A DNA stretch of 64,000 nt, taken from contig CAWCGU010000006.1 in assembly GCA_963795195.1 (NCBI GenBank), positions 2,728,001 through 2,792,000 on the forward strand. Direction: 5' to 3'. The notes under the pieces were generated by a model. It worked only from the letters and a program-made list of their open reading frames with translations, was not told the DNA's origin and made no database searches. This document shows, in pieces, positions 44,153 to 52,580 of this stretch; the stretch's first letter is position 1; the number at the start of each line of letters is the position of its first letter. This DNA comes from CAWCGU01 sp963795195 (GTDB lineage: Bacteria; Actinomycetota; Thermoleophilia; Solirubrobacterales; 70-9). Both the position numbers and the translations under genes were made by a program.

Positions 44153-44774
44153 ATCGTTTCTGGCTACCGAGTCGTGGTGGCAGCAGATCACCGCTGAAGC
44201 CGTGGTCGGGGAGTTGACGGGGGAACGGCTGGAGGTGCTGCCGTCTCAAATCCTCTCCTGGGAGCAGTTCTCCCGCATCCACCCTGACGGCGCGACACTT
44301 TCGCGGGATACCGGATTTCGTCGCGACTACGGCAGCACCCCGTATACCGGATACGAGAGCAATCCGGACTCGCGGCCATTCCTGCTCGAGGACGAGCCCG
44401 ACCGCACGCTGCCGCCGAAGGAGCGGGTGGCGGCGATCGAGACCGGCGAGGAGTCTGCTGTCGTGTACCCCTTCTCGCGTTTGCGGGACGAGGCACCGGT
44501 CAACGACGAGATCGATGACCGGCCGGTGGTCGTCCTCTTCGATCCGGAGGTCGCCTCGCCGCTTGACAGTTCGCCGATCTCGGAGCGCGACGCGGTGGGT
44601 GCTGCCGCGGTGTTCGAGCGCGGTGTCGAGGGGCGCGAGCTCGATTTCGAGTCGGCCCAGAAGAGAAAGGGATTAACAGGTCGAAGTCGGATGGGCATGG
44701 GTATGAGCGACGCGCCTCGCAGACCGGCGACCCAGCTCATCCTCAGCGCCGGCTTCCTCGCCGGGACGCTGTAA
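44151..44774 (+). pseudogene. DUF3179-family protein, fragment
   Basis: Open frame without a good start: ESWWQQITAEAVVGELTG, LEVLPSQILSWEQFSRIHPD, YGSTPYTGYESNP, then VAAIETGEESAVVYPFSRLR and RPVVVLFDPEVASPLDSS. This is the middle of a DUF3179 domain. The N-terminal lipoprotein part is missing and the C-terminal part changes into an unrelated short hydrophobic segment (ATQLILSAGFLAGTL). Probably a deletion remnant beside the mercury genes. Confidence 0.6.
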
Positions 44775-44813
44775 CCGTTCGTCAAGATCTGCCTCGGCTG
44801 CTAGGCCGTCTCT

Positions 44814-45080
44814 CTAGCCGCCTGGCTCTTCGTCACGCAAGCGCTCAATCACGCCGTTCGCAAGCCCGGGTTCTGGGGTGACCCGCAGAGCGTGGAGGCC
44901 GTCGAGCGTGCGGAGCAGGGTCGCAAGCACACGCCTGCACTGCGGGCACATCCCGACGTGCTCCTCGACTCGAGCCCGCTCGTCGTCGGCGAGCTCTGCG
45001 TCGATGTAGTCGGAGAGATGAGCGTGCGTCCAGCGGTGTTCGCGCATGAACCGACGGCGCCCGAGCCATTCGCGGATCAT
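44814..45080 (-). CDS. Zinc-finger anti-sigma factor (zf-HC2), short form
   Basis: 88 residues. The ZAS motif HVGMCPQC (Hx3CxxC) with the preceding WTHAHLSDYIDAELADDERA helix is typical of anti-sigma factors that release sigma under oxidative or metal stress. There is no membrane helix, so it is cytoplasmic. Its start overlaps the stop of the ECF sigma gene by four bases (45077-45080), the standard sigma/anti-sigma operon. Confidence 0.85.
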   Translation of the reverse strand: MIREWLGRRRFMREHRWTHAHLSDYIDAELADDERARVEEHVGMCPQCRRVLATLLRTLDGLHALRVTPEPGLANGVIERLRDEEPGG

Positions 45081-45655
45081 TCCCGAGTCTCCAGGTAGTA
45101 GCTGTCGATAGCCCGGCGAACGACAAGCCTTGCGCGGTGAAGCCGGCTCTTGAATGCAGATTCCTCGAGCTCCATCACTTCGGCAGCCTCCTTGGTTGAG
45201 AGTCCCTCGATGTCGCGAAGGATGATCGGACCGCGATACTCGATCGGTAGCGAGCGAATCGCCGTTTCGAGGATGTTGCGCAGAGCACCTTGTTCGGCTC
45301 GTACTTCCGGAGCCTCACTCCAATCGGGTGCTTCGGGGATCGGCTCGTCGTCGAGCGAGCTGACCATTCCAGCGGGCGGCCTGCGCTCCGCGCGCCGCTT
45401 AGCTTCGTTGATCCCGATTCGGTAGAGCCATGTGAAGAAGCGCGATTCGCCCTTGAAGCCGCCGATGTAGCGCCATGCCCGCAGGAACGCCTCCTGCGTG
45501 ACCTCTTCGGCCTCCTCGGGATCGGCGACGAAGCGCAGCACGACGGCGTAGAGGCGATCCGCGCTTCGGCGCACCAGCTCCTCGAACGCGCCTCGATCTC
45601 CGGCCCGCGCGCTTGCGACCAGCGCTTCTTCTGTCTGCTCCGCGACCGGACGCAT
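45077..45655 (-). CDS. ECF RNA polymerase sigma factor
   Basis: About 192 residues from ATG 45655 (TTG 45682 is an alternative). Region 2: AFEELVRRSADRLYAVVLRF, EVTQEAFLRAWRYIGGF, FTWLYRIGINEAKRR. Region 4: ETAIRSLPIEYRGPIILRDI, LSTKEAAEVMELEESAFKSR. It is paired with the cytoplasmic zinc-finger anti-sigma factor downstream. The divergent lipoprotein at 45863 is a candidate target. Confidence 0.93.
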   Translation of the reverse strand: MRPVAEQTEEALVASARAGDRGAFEELVRRSADRLYAVVLRFVADPEEAEEVTQEAFLRAWRYIGGFKGESRFFTWLYRIGINEAKRRAERRPPAGMVSSLDDEPIPEAPDWSEAPEVRAEQGALRNILETAIRSLPIEYRGPIILRDIEGLSTKEAAEVMELEESAFKSRLHRARLVVRRAIDSYYLETRE

Positions 45656-45862
45656 CTCGGAAAGGTTGACAGGGCGGAGCAACCAAGCACCTCGGCGGCG
45701 CTGCAGCGTTCCCAGCCCGAGCTTCCCATTGATCCTTAGACCTGGAATACGCGCGGGCGTTTCACACCACGCCTGAATCGCTTTCGGATTTGACGGGTCG
45801 AAGGCGTGGCCGAGTCGCTCGCTCGGTCACTCCAACCGAATTCTCCGAACAGGGAGGCACCG

Positions 45863-46987
45863 ATGAGTACAGACACCGATCTACGTCCGAACGCCGTGAG
45901 CCGTCGCCAGTTGATCGCCCGTGGAGCCGCCGTCACCGCGGTGGGGACAGGGCTTCCAGCGCTGCTCGCGGCGTGCGGAGACAATGACGAGCCGCAGTCC
46001 GCAACCACAACTGCCGCGACCGCCAGCGACGGCGAAGGCGAGCCGATCGTCGGCGACGTTCTCGACTTCGTGCTCAGCTCCGACGAGTGGGAGGGGGCGT
46101 TCGGGTTCGTCAGCATGCGGCTCCACGATGGGATCGTCGACGGTCGCGATGTGTGGTTCATCCGTACCGACGCCTCCGACGAGGCCTATGCCGAGCGCGA
46201 GAGCCTCGTCTTCACCCCGAAGCTGCAGGCACTGACAAGCCCGGAGCTCTCCGGGGAGCTGTATCTGGTGGAGGGTGCGCCAGCGGTTCTGTCTTCGGCG
46301 CCAGGCCGAGCCGATTACACGCCAGCATGGCGCGTTCGCAACGTGAGCTGGAACGACTCGCCCGGCGAGCTCTCCTCCGTTGCAGACGTCCGCGCTGCGG
46401 AGCGCTCGGGAGCAGTCAGCGTCGACGATGTCGGCTCGGTGATCAATGCCCCTGTGGTGAAGTGGCCAGGCGGTCAGATCGGCGTCGACCCCGAGCTCCG
46501 CACCTACCTCGAAGGCGGGCAGCTGATCGAGGCGCCTGACACGGCAGCGGGAGAGGTGAAGTTCAAGCTCCATGAGTGCTTCCCAGCGGCGCGTTACATC
46601 GTCACCGATCACTCGATCGAGCCAGCCGCCGAGATGACAAGCACAGTGTTTGCACCCCGTCTTCACGCCGGGCCTGAGAGGGCGGGAGGCACCGGGAGGA
46701 CGAACGTGTTCATGAACGGCCTCGAAGGCCCCGGCCCGATGGGGGCGCAGCCCTCGGTATTCGACTCCGATCCGGGCGATCCGATCTGGAGCCCGTACTG
46801 GGATCACTACACATACGCGTGGAAGGACGAGGCGCGGGCGCGCGTGCTGCGGACCGAGCGACAGGTGCTGGCCGCGCGCGACGCCGGCCAGCTGGACGAG
46901 TTTCCCGGCACCCCTGACACCGGTGGCGAGGTGTTCACGGTCAACTGTCCGGTTCCCGTAACGGCCCCCGCAACCTTCCGCGGATGA
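45863..46987 (+). CDS. Lipoprotein of unknown function
   Basis: 374 residues. The N-terminus has RRQLIARGAAVTAVGTGLPA with lipobox LAAC (Cys about 36), a Tat-like or Sec lipoprotein signal. The mature part is soluble, rich in Asp/Glu and aromatic strands (WEGAFGFVSMRLHDGIVDGR, VWFIRTDASDEAYAERESLV, PIWSPYWDHYTYAWKDEARA). I do not recognise a characterised family. AGGGAGG precedes ATG 45863. Divergent from the ECF sigma operon, so it may be controlled by it (inference). Confidence 0.75.
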   Translation: MSTDTDLRPNAVSRRQLIARGAAVTAVGTGLPALLAACGDNDEPQSATTTAATASDGEGEPIVGDVLDFVLSSDEWEGAFGFVSMRLHDGIVDGRDVWFIRTDASDEAYAERESLVFTPKLQALTSPELSGELYLVEGAPAVLSSAPGRADYTPAWRVRNVSWNDSPGELSSVADVRAAERSGAVSVDDVGSVINAPVVKWPGGQIGVDPELRTYLEGGQLIEAPDTAAGEVKFKLHECFPAARYIVTDHSIEPAAEMTSTVFAPRLHAGPERAGGTGRTNVFMNGLEGPGPMGAQPSVFDSDPGDPIWSPYWDHYTYAWKDEARARVLRTERQVLAARDAGQLDEFPGTPDTGGEVFTVNCPVPVTAPATFRG

Positions 46988-47042
46988 TCTCGGTATTTGG
47001 GCTTCGCGGGGGTCCCGGCCCGGGGTAAGCCCAATCTTCAGC

Positions 47043-47078
47043 GCTCATAACCCGGAGGTCGCAGGTCCAAATCCTGCC
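47043..47078 (+). repeat. tRNA-fMet 3'-half fragment 1 (att-like)
   Basis: 36 bases matching tRNA-fMet positions 26363-26398 with one mismatch: GCTCATAACCCGGAGGTCGC then AGGTCCAAATCCTGCC. The tRNA gives AGGTTCAAATCCTGCC. The 5' half and acceptor stem are missing, so it is not a tRNA gene. It would serve as the far end of an island starting at the real tRNA. Confidence 0.85.
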
Positions 47079-47201
47079 GGGGATTCGTCTGCCGCTGCCA
47101 CCCTCGACTCAGGCGTGAGCCGGAATGTTGCATGTGAGGCGATTGGCGCCCAGGGGTCCGCAATCATCACCTGGCCCTTGGAGTCTGGTAGAAGTTGCCC
47201 G

Positions 47202-47678
47202 ATGCGAGGAACGACCGATGGAGGGATGAGCGTCGGTCCCGGTGACGGGGAGCGCAGCCGCAGCCCGCTCGGCGGGGATCTGAGGTTCCTCGTCCGAGGC
47301 GAGCAGTCGAACGGAGCCTTGGCCGCAATTGAGGCGGTGGCTCCCCCCGGCGAGGGACCTCCCCTCCACGTACACAACCGCGAGGACGAGACGATCTACA
47401 TCCTCGAGGGCGAATTCCGCTGCAAGCTCGGGGACGATCTGACAACGACATCGGCGGGCTCATTCGTCTTCATCCCGCGCGGGCTGCCGCATGGCTGGCA
47501 GAACGTGGGCGATCAGCCCGGCAGGATGCTGATCACATTCGCTCCGGCGGGCATGGAGGGGTTCTTCGACCGCCTCTCGCACCTGACCGAGTTCGACCTC
47601 GAGTCGTTTCGCAGCGCCGCGGCCGAGCACGGAATGGACGTGGTCGGCCCCCCGCTCGCCGAGTCTGACCCGCTGTAG
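47202..47678 (+). CDS. Cupin-domain protein (quercetinase-like)
   Basis: About 158 residues (ATG 47202; ATG 47226 also possible). Cupin motif 1 is GPPLHVHNREDETIYILEGE (His, His, Glu ligands) and motif 2 is SFVFIPRGLPHGWQNVGDQP. The tail LITFAPAGMEGFFDRLSHLT is typical of the group. Similar in order to the broken cupin at 37.1 kb. The enzymatic role is not predictable. Confidence 0.85.
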   Translation: MRGTTDGGMSVGPGDGERSRSPLGGDLRFLVRGEQSNGALAAIEAVAPPGEGPPLHVHNREDETIYILEGEFRCKLGDDLTTTSAGSFVFIPRGLPHGWQNVGDQPGRMLITFAPAGMEGFFDRLSHLTEFDLESFRSAAAEHGMDVVGPPLAESDPL

Positions 47679-47802
47679 GCGTCCGTCGCCGCGGTCGGCT
47701 CTGCTTCTGCGAAACGTGGTTCCGCGACCCCCCTGCGCGAAATGCAGGGACGCCACCGCCGAGCGAACCATAGGACGACAAGCGGGACTCGGATCACCGC
47801 GC

Positions 47803-47881
47803 CAGGTGTGAGTGCTCCACAATCCGCAGGTGGTAGTGAAAAACGAAATGGGCCGGGTAGCGGATCTACCTGCGACGCACG
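47803..47881 (+). repeat. Att-like dispersed repeat, copy G (second form)
   Basis: AATCCGCAGGTGGTAGTGAA, AAACGAAATGGGCC, then GGGTAGCGGATCT and GACGCACG, aligning with copies C and E to the right of GGGCC. Confidence 0.65.
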
Positions 47882-47906
47882 GACCGGGCACAGCGAGTCC
47901 CGACTG

Positions 47907-48230
47907 CTAATTGGCGCCGGACCTCGCGCCGCGGGTAGAGGCGGGAAGCTCGAAGCGGTCGTAACTCAGGTCCAGCTCGCCGACGACGGGATGGTTGAAG
48001 ACCTTCTCACCCCTGTTGTGTAGGCGGACGTTGTGGGTCGCCCAGTGCTCGTCGAGGAAGACGAAGCTCGCGAAGTTCACGGCTTGATTGGCCGGCCTCG
48101 AACGCGGGCAATAGAACGCGCGGCCAAGTTGGTTGCTGGCGAGGGCGTCAAGGCAGGTCGTGGAGGCGGGCACGCTCGGCCTCGTCGAAACGCAGCGCGG
48201 ACGCCGCGTAGAATGATTCGTGCTACACTT
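47907..48230 (-). pseudogene. MmyB-type XRE regulator, C-terminal remnant
   Basis: The minus strand reads CLDALASNQLGRAFYCPRSR then ANFASFVFLD, jumping to EHWATHNVRLHNRGEKVFNH and PVVGELDLSYDRFELPA. Intact MmyB-like regulators have the same blocks with about 50 more residues between FLD and HWA-type sequence. The N-terminal helix-turn-helix is missing too, so this is a deleted remnant. Confidence 0.6.
48224..48229 (+). promoter_or_regulatory. Candidate -10 element of the toxin-antitoxin genes
   Basis: TACACT seven bases before the antitoxin GTG, which would make a leaderless transcript; no obvious -35. Confidence 0.3.
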
Positions 48231-48235
48231 GTTCA

Positions 48236-48481
48236 GTGGCACGGTCTCTCCATGTTCGGCTCGACGATGCATCGGCTGCCGCCCTCGATGTGGTCCGCGC
48301 CGGGGCAATGACCGACTCCGAGGCTGTTCGAACGGCATTGCGGGAAGCCGCGGCTCGCAGACGAGTTCGGTCAGCGATCCGTGAGGAGGTGGCGAGTGTC
48401 GTTGCCGACGAGGCCGATCGCGAAGAGATGCGGATCATCCGCGAGCAGATGGCCGAACTCGCGCCATCATCTTCGGACTGA
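48236..48481 (+). CDS. Ribbon-helix-helix antitoxin
   Basis: 81 residues from GTG. N-terminal ribbon and helices (ARSLHVRLDDASAAALDVVR, TDSEAVRTALREAAARRR) form an RHH DNA-binding domain; the acidic C-terminal helix (DEADREEMRIIREQMAEL) would wrap the toxin. One base separates its stop from the toxin start. Confidence 0.85.
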   Translation: MARSLHVRLDDASAAALDVVRAGAMTDSEAVRTALREAAARRRVRSAIREEVASVVADEADREEMRIIREQMAELAPSSSD

Positions 48482-48482
48482 A

Positions 48483-48800
48483 ATGGTTCGGGGCGAGGTT
48501 TTCCGCCTGCCGTCGCCGCGTGGCGCCCGCGGCCACGAGCAGCGGGGTGCGCGTTATGCCATCGTCGTGCAGGCAGACGAGTTTCTCGACCTGAGCACCA
48601 CGCTCGTCGCTCCAACCTCAACCGGCGCTCTAGCCGCGAGCTTTCGCCCAACGATCACCATTCTCGATCGCGAAACGCGCGTCCTGGTCGAGCAGACGAC
48701 GGTGGTGGATCCCCAGCGCCTTGGTCGCTCTGCAGGGCGGCTCGAGGTGGGAGAGCTCCGGGCGGTGGACGACGCGCTAGCGCTGATACTCGGACTTTGA
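48483..48800 (+). CDS. PemK/MazF-family mRNA interferase toxin
   Basis: 105 residues, normal length. VRGEVFRLPSPRGARGHEQR matches the GEVWxxxxPxxGxxxxxxRP opening, then RYAIVVQADEFLDLSTTLVA, APTST and VEQTTVVDPQRLGRSAGRLE, including the Q-T/S-ID position. It cleaves RNA at short motifs; neutralised by the preceding antitoxin. The pair lies between two fMet fragments. Confidence 0.9.
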   Translation: MVRGEVFRLPSPRGARGHEQRGARYAIVVQADEFLDLSTTLVAPTSTGALAASFRPTITILDRETRVLVEQTTVVDPQRLGRSAGRLEVGELRAVDDALALILGL

Positions 48801-48801
48801 C

Positions 48802-48841
48802 TCGCCGGACCAATAACCCGGAGGTCGCGGGTTCAAGTTTC
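48802..48841 (+). repeat. tRNA-fMet 3'-half fragment 2 (diverged)
   Basis: TCGCCGGACCAATAACCCGG then AGGTCGCGGGTTCAAGTTTC aligns with the tRNA-fMet 3' half with several substitutions. It starts two bases after the toxin gene. No acceptor stem. Confidence 0.6.
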
Positions 48842-48870
48842 GCGCGAGTGGAGTCGCCGAGTCCGATCGC

Positions 48871-49248
48871 CTACTGCGCCACGGTGCGTGCGCTGCGCAC
48901 CGCCTCAAGCCCCCAGCTGACGATCCGCTCGGGGTGAATCCGGATCAGAGGCGTCGGTAGCGCGATCGCCTCGCCGCGCCCTCGGATCTCGACCCCGCGC
49001 GGCCGCCAGGGGTCTGTGCTTGCCAGGTCGTCAATGACGATCGCGGCTCGCCCGGATCGGGCCACGTCGCGAAACTTCTTCGACCGCCCGAGCTCGCGGC
49101 CTCCGACGTCGATCGTGTCGCGCGCCGCGTTGTAGATCCATCCGACGGGGACCACGTGCGGCGTTCCGTCCGCGCCGACCGTCGCGATCCGGCCGAGTTG
49201 AAAGCCGCCGACCAGGTACTCGAGCTCGGCCTCGCGGAAGACGCTCAT
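48871..49248 (-). CDS. PPOX-class F420-dependent oxidoreductase
   Basis: 125 residues. The split-barrel fold is shown by YLVGGFQLGRIATVGADGTP then HVVPVGWIYN, SKKFRDVARSGRAAIVIDDL and the characteristic RIHPERIVSWGLE ending. This subgroup uses F420 or FMN in actinobacteria. Cytoplasmic; substrate unknown. The start overlaps the end of a cupin gene by four bases. Confidence 0.88.
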   Translation of the reverse strand: MSVFREAELEYLVGGFQLGRIATVGADGTPHVVPVGWIYNAARDTIDVGGRELGRSKKFRDVARSGRAAIVIDDLASTDPWRPRGVEIRGRGEAIALPTPLIRIHPERIVSWGLEAVRSARTVAQ

Positions 49249-49679
49249 CGCCGCGATCGCCCGCGGCGTTGAGGCGCGACCCAGTCACCGGCGGGGCGCG
49301 TCAGTCCGGTCGCGGCGCATGCGTCCCACTGATCGTCGCTGGAACAGACGGAGCAACAGACACCCATGCGCGTGCACCGGCTAAGGGGCCGGGTGTGATC
49401 CCATTCGACGGCCACGCCTTCGCGCATCCCGCGCATGAACTCCGCGAACCCGGCGTCCGCAGCGTGGATATTGAGGACGGTCGCGTCAGCATCGCTGTCA
49501 TTGAGGAAAGAATGGGCGACGCCGGGCTGTATCGCGATCGAGCTGCCCGCCTCGACGACCACGCGCTCAGCGCCCGGACCGATCTCGAACGTCATCATTC
49601 CCTCCAGCACGTAGAACGAGTCGACGTGCGCGTGGTGAACGTGCCGTCCGGCCGGGGTCTGCGGATGTGCCTCCCGCAT
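49245..49679 (-). CDS. Cupin-domain protein, N-terminally shortened
   Basis: About 144 residues from ATG 49679. The cupin core is TPAGRHVHHAHVDSFYVLEG with GSSIAIQPGVAHSFLND. The first strands of the cupin expected upstream are in other frames, and the last 45 residues (Cys/Arg-rich) are unlike the family, so the gene may be damaged at both ends. Repeat copy H begins 59 bases upstream. Confidence 0.5.
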   Translation of the reverse strand: MREAHPQTPAGRHVHHAHVDSFYVLEGMMTFEIGPGAERVVVEAGSSIAIQPGVAHSFLNDSDADATVLNIHAADAGFAEFMRGMREGVAVEWDHTRPLSRCTRMGVCCSVCSSDDQWDACAATGLTRPAGDWVAPQRRGRSRR

Positions 49680-49737
49680 GGAGAGCAGCCGGGAGCTGCG
49701 ACAAGACCGAGCTCGGTGCGTCCCGCTTACGCCGCCA

Positions 49738-49795
49738 AGCGTGAACGTTCCACGATTCGTGGGTGGTAACGAGTGACGAATCGGGCCCCCGCTCG
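49738..49795 (+). repeat. Att-like dispersed repeat, copy H
   Basis: GCGTGAACGTTCCACGATTC, GTGGGTGGTAACGAGTGACG, AATCGGGCCCCCGCT. Follows copies A and B through the CCCCGCT, then differs. Confidence 0.7.
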
Positions 49796-49853
49796 CAGGA
49801 ACCGAACGCTGGACGAACACGGGCCGGTGGACCCGATCGCCGGTGCCGAACCA

Positions 49854-52076
49854 CTAGCGCTTCCTGAGCTTGACCTTCGCGGTGTCGGTTGCGGTCTGGC
49901 CGTCGGCGCCGGTCAGCTCGAGAGTCAGCTTGTAGGTGCCCGCGGGCAGGTTCCGCTTGCCGCCCTTGCCCTCACGCTTTGCCTTGAGCCTCAGGATCAG
50001 CTTGGCGACCGTGGCCTCGTCGAGGGACATGCGCTTGGTGAGGACGTTTGCAAGGCCCAGCTCCCTCAGCTTCTTGTTGGTCTTGCTGCCCTGCGGCTGG
50101 AGCGAGGCGACGAGTTCGCCTGCGGCTGAGGTGGCGAAGCGGAGGCCCAGCCTGCGGCCCGTCTTAGCGGCCAGCCTGTCCTGCGCGAGCAGCAGCAGCA
50201 GCTTCAGCGCGGGTTCACCGTCGGCACCATCGTTGCCGGCCGGACCAGCTGGCCCCGCCGGCCCCGCCGAACCCACCGGACCTGTCGGTCCAGCTCCGCC
50301 GCCGTCGCCGGGCGGGCCTTGGGCACCGACGACTATGAACGCAGCGGCGACGTTCGAGCGCTCGCCTGCGATTGAGTCGAAGCTGAAGAAGTCCGAGCCT
50401 TCGAAGCCGGGGCTCGGCGTGTAGGTGACTTCGCCGCTCGCCTGGCTGACCGCGCCGAGCGTGCCATTTGCCGGCTGCTGGCGAATCCGGTAGGTGAGCT
50501 GGTCGCCGTTGGGGTCGGAGCACTTCATCGTCAGCGGGACCGCGACCCCCGTGTCGGTCGAGGCGACGGCGGCCTCGCAGACCGGCGGGCGCTCGCGTCT
50601 GATGTGGGCAACCGCGTGGTCACCCACCGCTGACGTCGTGTACAGGCTCCCTCCGTCCGGACTGACGTCGACATCCTGGACCGTGTTCAGGCCCTGCTGC
50701 TCGTCCGGGCCGCAGTTGGCCGGCGCGCCAACGTCGGCGATGCAGCCCGCCGGGGTGAGAGCTCCGGCGACGTCGCGGTCAAAGCGACTGATGGCGTGGT
50801 CATCCTGGGCAGCGACGAACACGGATTCGCCGTCGGGGCTGACGGCGAGGCCGCGGGCCCCCTGGAGGCCCTGGGCCTGATTGGCGGCCCCGCACGTCTG
50901 CGGGCCGTCGACGTCGGAGATGCACTCGGCCGGGGTCAGACTGCCATCGGGCTCCCGATCGAGGTGGACGATCGCATGGTCGTTGCTGCCGGTGACGTAG
51001 ACGGACGCGCCGTCCGGAGAGACCACGACGAAGCGCGCCCGGTTGAGGCCCTGAGCCTCATTGTCCTCACCGTGATTTCCGCCGCAGGTCTCGCCACCCT
51101 CGAGATCGGAGACGCAGCCGGCTGCGGTCAAGCTGCCGTCGCCGGCACGGTCGAAGCGGCTGACGGCATCGTCGTCCTGAGAGGCGACGTAAACGGAGGC
51201 GCCGTCGGGGCTCACCGCAACTCCAGTCGCGTTCGCGAGCCCCTGGGCCTCATTGTCGCCATCGTGGTCCCCGCCACACGTCTGGCCCTCCTCGAGATCG
51301 GAGATGCAGCCCGCCTTGGTCAGGCTGCCGTCGTCGGCACGGTCGAAGGTCGCCACGGCGTCGTCCAGACGCCCGGTGACGTAGACGGAGTCGCCGTCCG
51401 GGCTGACCGCGACGTCAACGGCCCCGTTGAGCCCCTGAGCCTCATTGTCGCCACCGTGGTCCCCGCCACACGTCTGGCCACCCTCGAGATCGGAGATGCA
51501 GCCGGCCTTGGTCAGGCCGCCGTCATTGGCGCGATCGAAGATCGCGACAGACTGGTTGTTGAAGGCCGCCACGTAGACGGACCTGCCGTCGGGACTGACC
51601 GCGACGGACACCGCTCCATCCAATCCCTGGGCCTCATTGTCGCCATCGTGATCCCCACCGCAGGTCTGCCCGACGTCGACGTCCGAGATGCACTCAACGG
51701 GCGTCAGGCTGCCGTCGGACTCGCGAACCAGGTGAACGATCGCTTTGTCGTCGAACGAGGCAACGTAGACCGAGCCGCCGTCCGGGCTGACGGCGACACC
51801 GGTTGCCGACCCGAGGCCCTGCTGCTCGGTCCCGCAGCCCGCCGGGCTGCCGACGTCGGCGACGCAGTCGGCCGGGGTCAGGTCGTTGGTTGCGAGCGCC
51901 GCGGCGCCGGAAACGATCGCCAAGGCCACGAGTGCCGTGAAGCAGCCGATTAGAAGCAGCCTGGGTGTACCGCCCGAATTCCGTTCCCTGCGCAACTCGA
52001 TGTGCTCAAGGTAGCAACGTTCTGGGGCTGAAGCGCCGGTAGGCGGGTGACTGGCAAGCGCGCGAATGTTCTGCAT
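49854..52076 (-). CDS. Secreted beta-propeller protein with near-identical repeats, cadherin-like and collagen-like parts
   Basis: 740 residues from ATG 52076 (TTG 51995 would give a shorter N-region before the signal helix LLLIGCFTALVALAIV). Seven repeats of about 57 residues, each with VAVSPDGxSVYVA and a Cys loop CISDLEGGQTCGGDHDGDN, form a lactonase-type propeller. The repeats are almost identical to each other, even in DNA (51040-51720). Then come a tandem Ig/cadherin-like domain (CSDPNGDQLTYRIRQQPANG, TYTPSPGFEGSDFFSFDSI), a short collagen-like Gly-Pro-X run (50230-50320) and a C-terminal 140-residue domain. An extracellular or wall-associated role is likely. Confidence 0.82.
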   Translation of the reverse strand: MQNIRALASHPPTGASAPERCYLEHIELRRERNSGGTPRLLLIGCFTALVALAIVSGAAALATNDLTPADCVADVGSPAGCGTEQQGLGSATGVAVSPDGGSVYVASFDDKAIVHLVRESDGSLTPVECISDVDVGQTCGGDHDGDNEAQGLDGAVSVAVSPDGRSVYVAAFNNQSVAIFDRANDGGLTKAGCISDLEGGQTCGGDHGGDNEAQGLNGAVDVAVSPDGDSVYVTGRLDDAVATFDRADDGSLTKAGCISDLEEGQTCGGDHDGDNEAQGLANATGVAVSPDGASVYVASQDDDAVSRFDRAGDGSLTAAGCVSDLEGGETCGGNHGEDNEAQGLNRARFVVVSPDGASVYVTGSNDHAIVHLDREPDGSLTPAECISDVDGPQTCGAANQAQGLQGARGLAVSPDGESVFVAAQDDHAISRFDRDVAGALTPAGCIADVGAPANCGPDEQQGLNTVQDVDVSPDGGSLYTTSAVGDHAVAHIRRERPPVCEAAVASTDTGVAVPLTMKCSDPNGDQLTYRIRQQPANGTLGAVSQASGEVTYTPSPGFEGSDFFSFDSIAGERSNVAAAFIVVGAQGPPGDGGGAGPTGPVGSAGPAGPAGPAGNDGADGEPALKLLLLLAQDRLAAKTGRRLGLRFATSAAGELVASLQPQGSKTNKKLRELGLANVLTKRMSLDEATVAKLILRLKAKREGKGGKRNLPAGTYKLTLELTGADGQTATDTAKVKLRKR

Positions 52077-52099
52077 CTGTGCGCGACACTCTCACTCGT

Positions 52100-52440
52100 C
52101 CGCCGGCGTGGGCGACCAGGGCAGGCTGTTCTGGCGCCGACTCCACGGGCTGGTGCGGGACGTCGATCTCAACGATCCGCGACGCGGCGCCGGCACCTCG
52201 CTGGATCGCCGCTCGCTCGCGGACCTCATGAACGAGCTCGGCATCGACGGCAGAGCCCGCTTCCTGCTCGAGCGTGGGATTCGCGACGACTGCGCCGTCG
52301 AGCCGGCCCGCCTCTCGCTGCTCTTCGTCGCGCTCTCCGAGCGTGCGGGCTGGAACCAGCCCGACGGAGGAGTTGAGGCCTACCGCCTGCGCGGCCGCGC
52401 CCGGGGCAATCACCTCAGCTTGGTCATCCCACGGTCCAGG
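52100..52440 (+). pseudogene. Internal fragment of a flavin amine oxidase
   Basis: LFWRRLHGLVRDVDLNDPRR, LDRRSLADLMNELGIDGRAR, RLSLLFVALSERAGWNQPDG read like the middle of a bacterial flavin monoamine oxidase. The FAD-binding N-terminus and the C-terminus are absent. Probably a relic of a paralogue of the intact gene 140 bases downstream. Confidence 0.45.
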
Positions 52441-52580
52441 CCCGACCGGCGATGTTTGGTATGGAATCCATTGGGTAGCGAGTGCCTGTAGGGGGTCAGC
52501 CCCGGGTTCTGCATCCAGAGGAGGGCAGAGGGAGTGAACTCAACGCTGAGTAGCTGGGAGGAGCACGGAGAGCGACCGGA

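Noticed and set aside
47043..47078. Considered as a second functional tRNA-fMet
   Set aside because: No 5' half and no acceptor stem; only the anticodon-to-T-arm part is present.
50230..50320. Collagen-like Gly-Pro-X run considered as a separate collagen-like gene
   Set aside because: It is in frame within the beta-propeller protein and only about 30 residues long.
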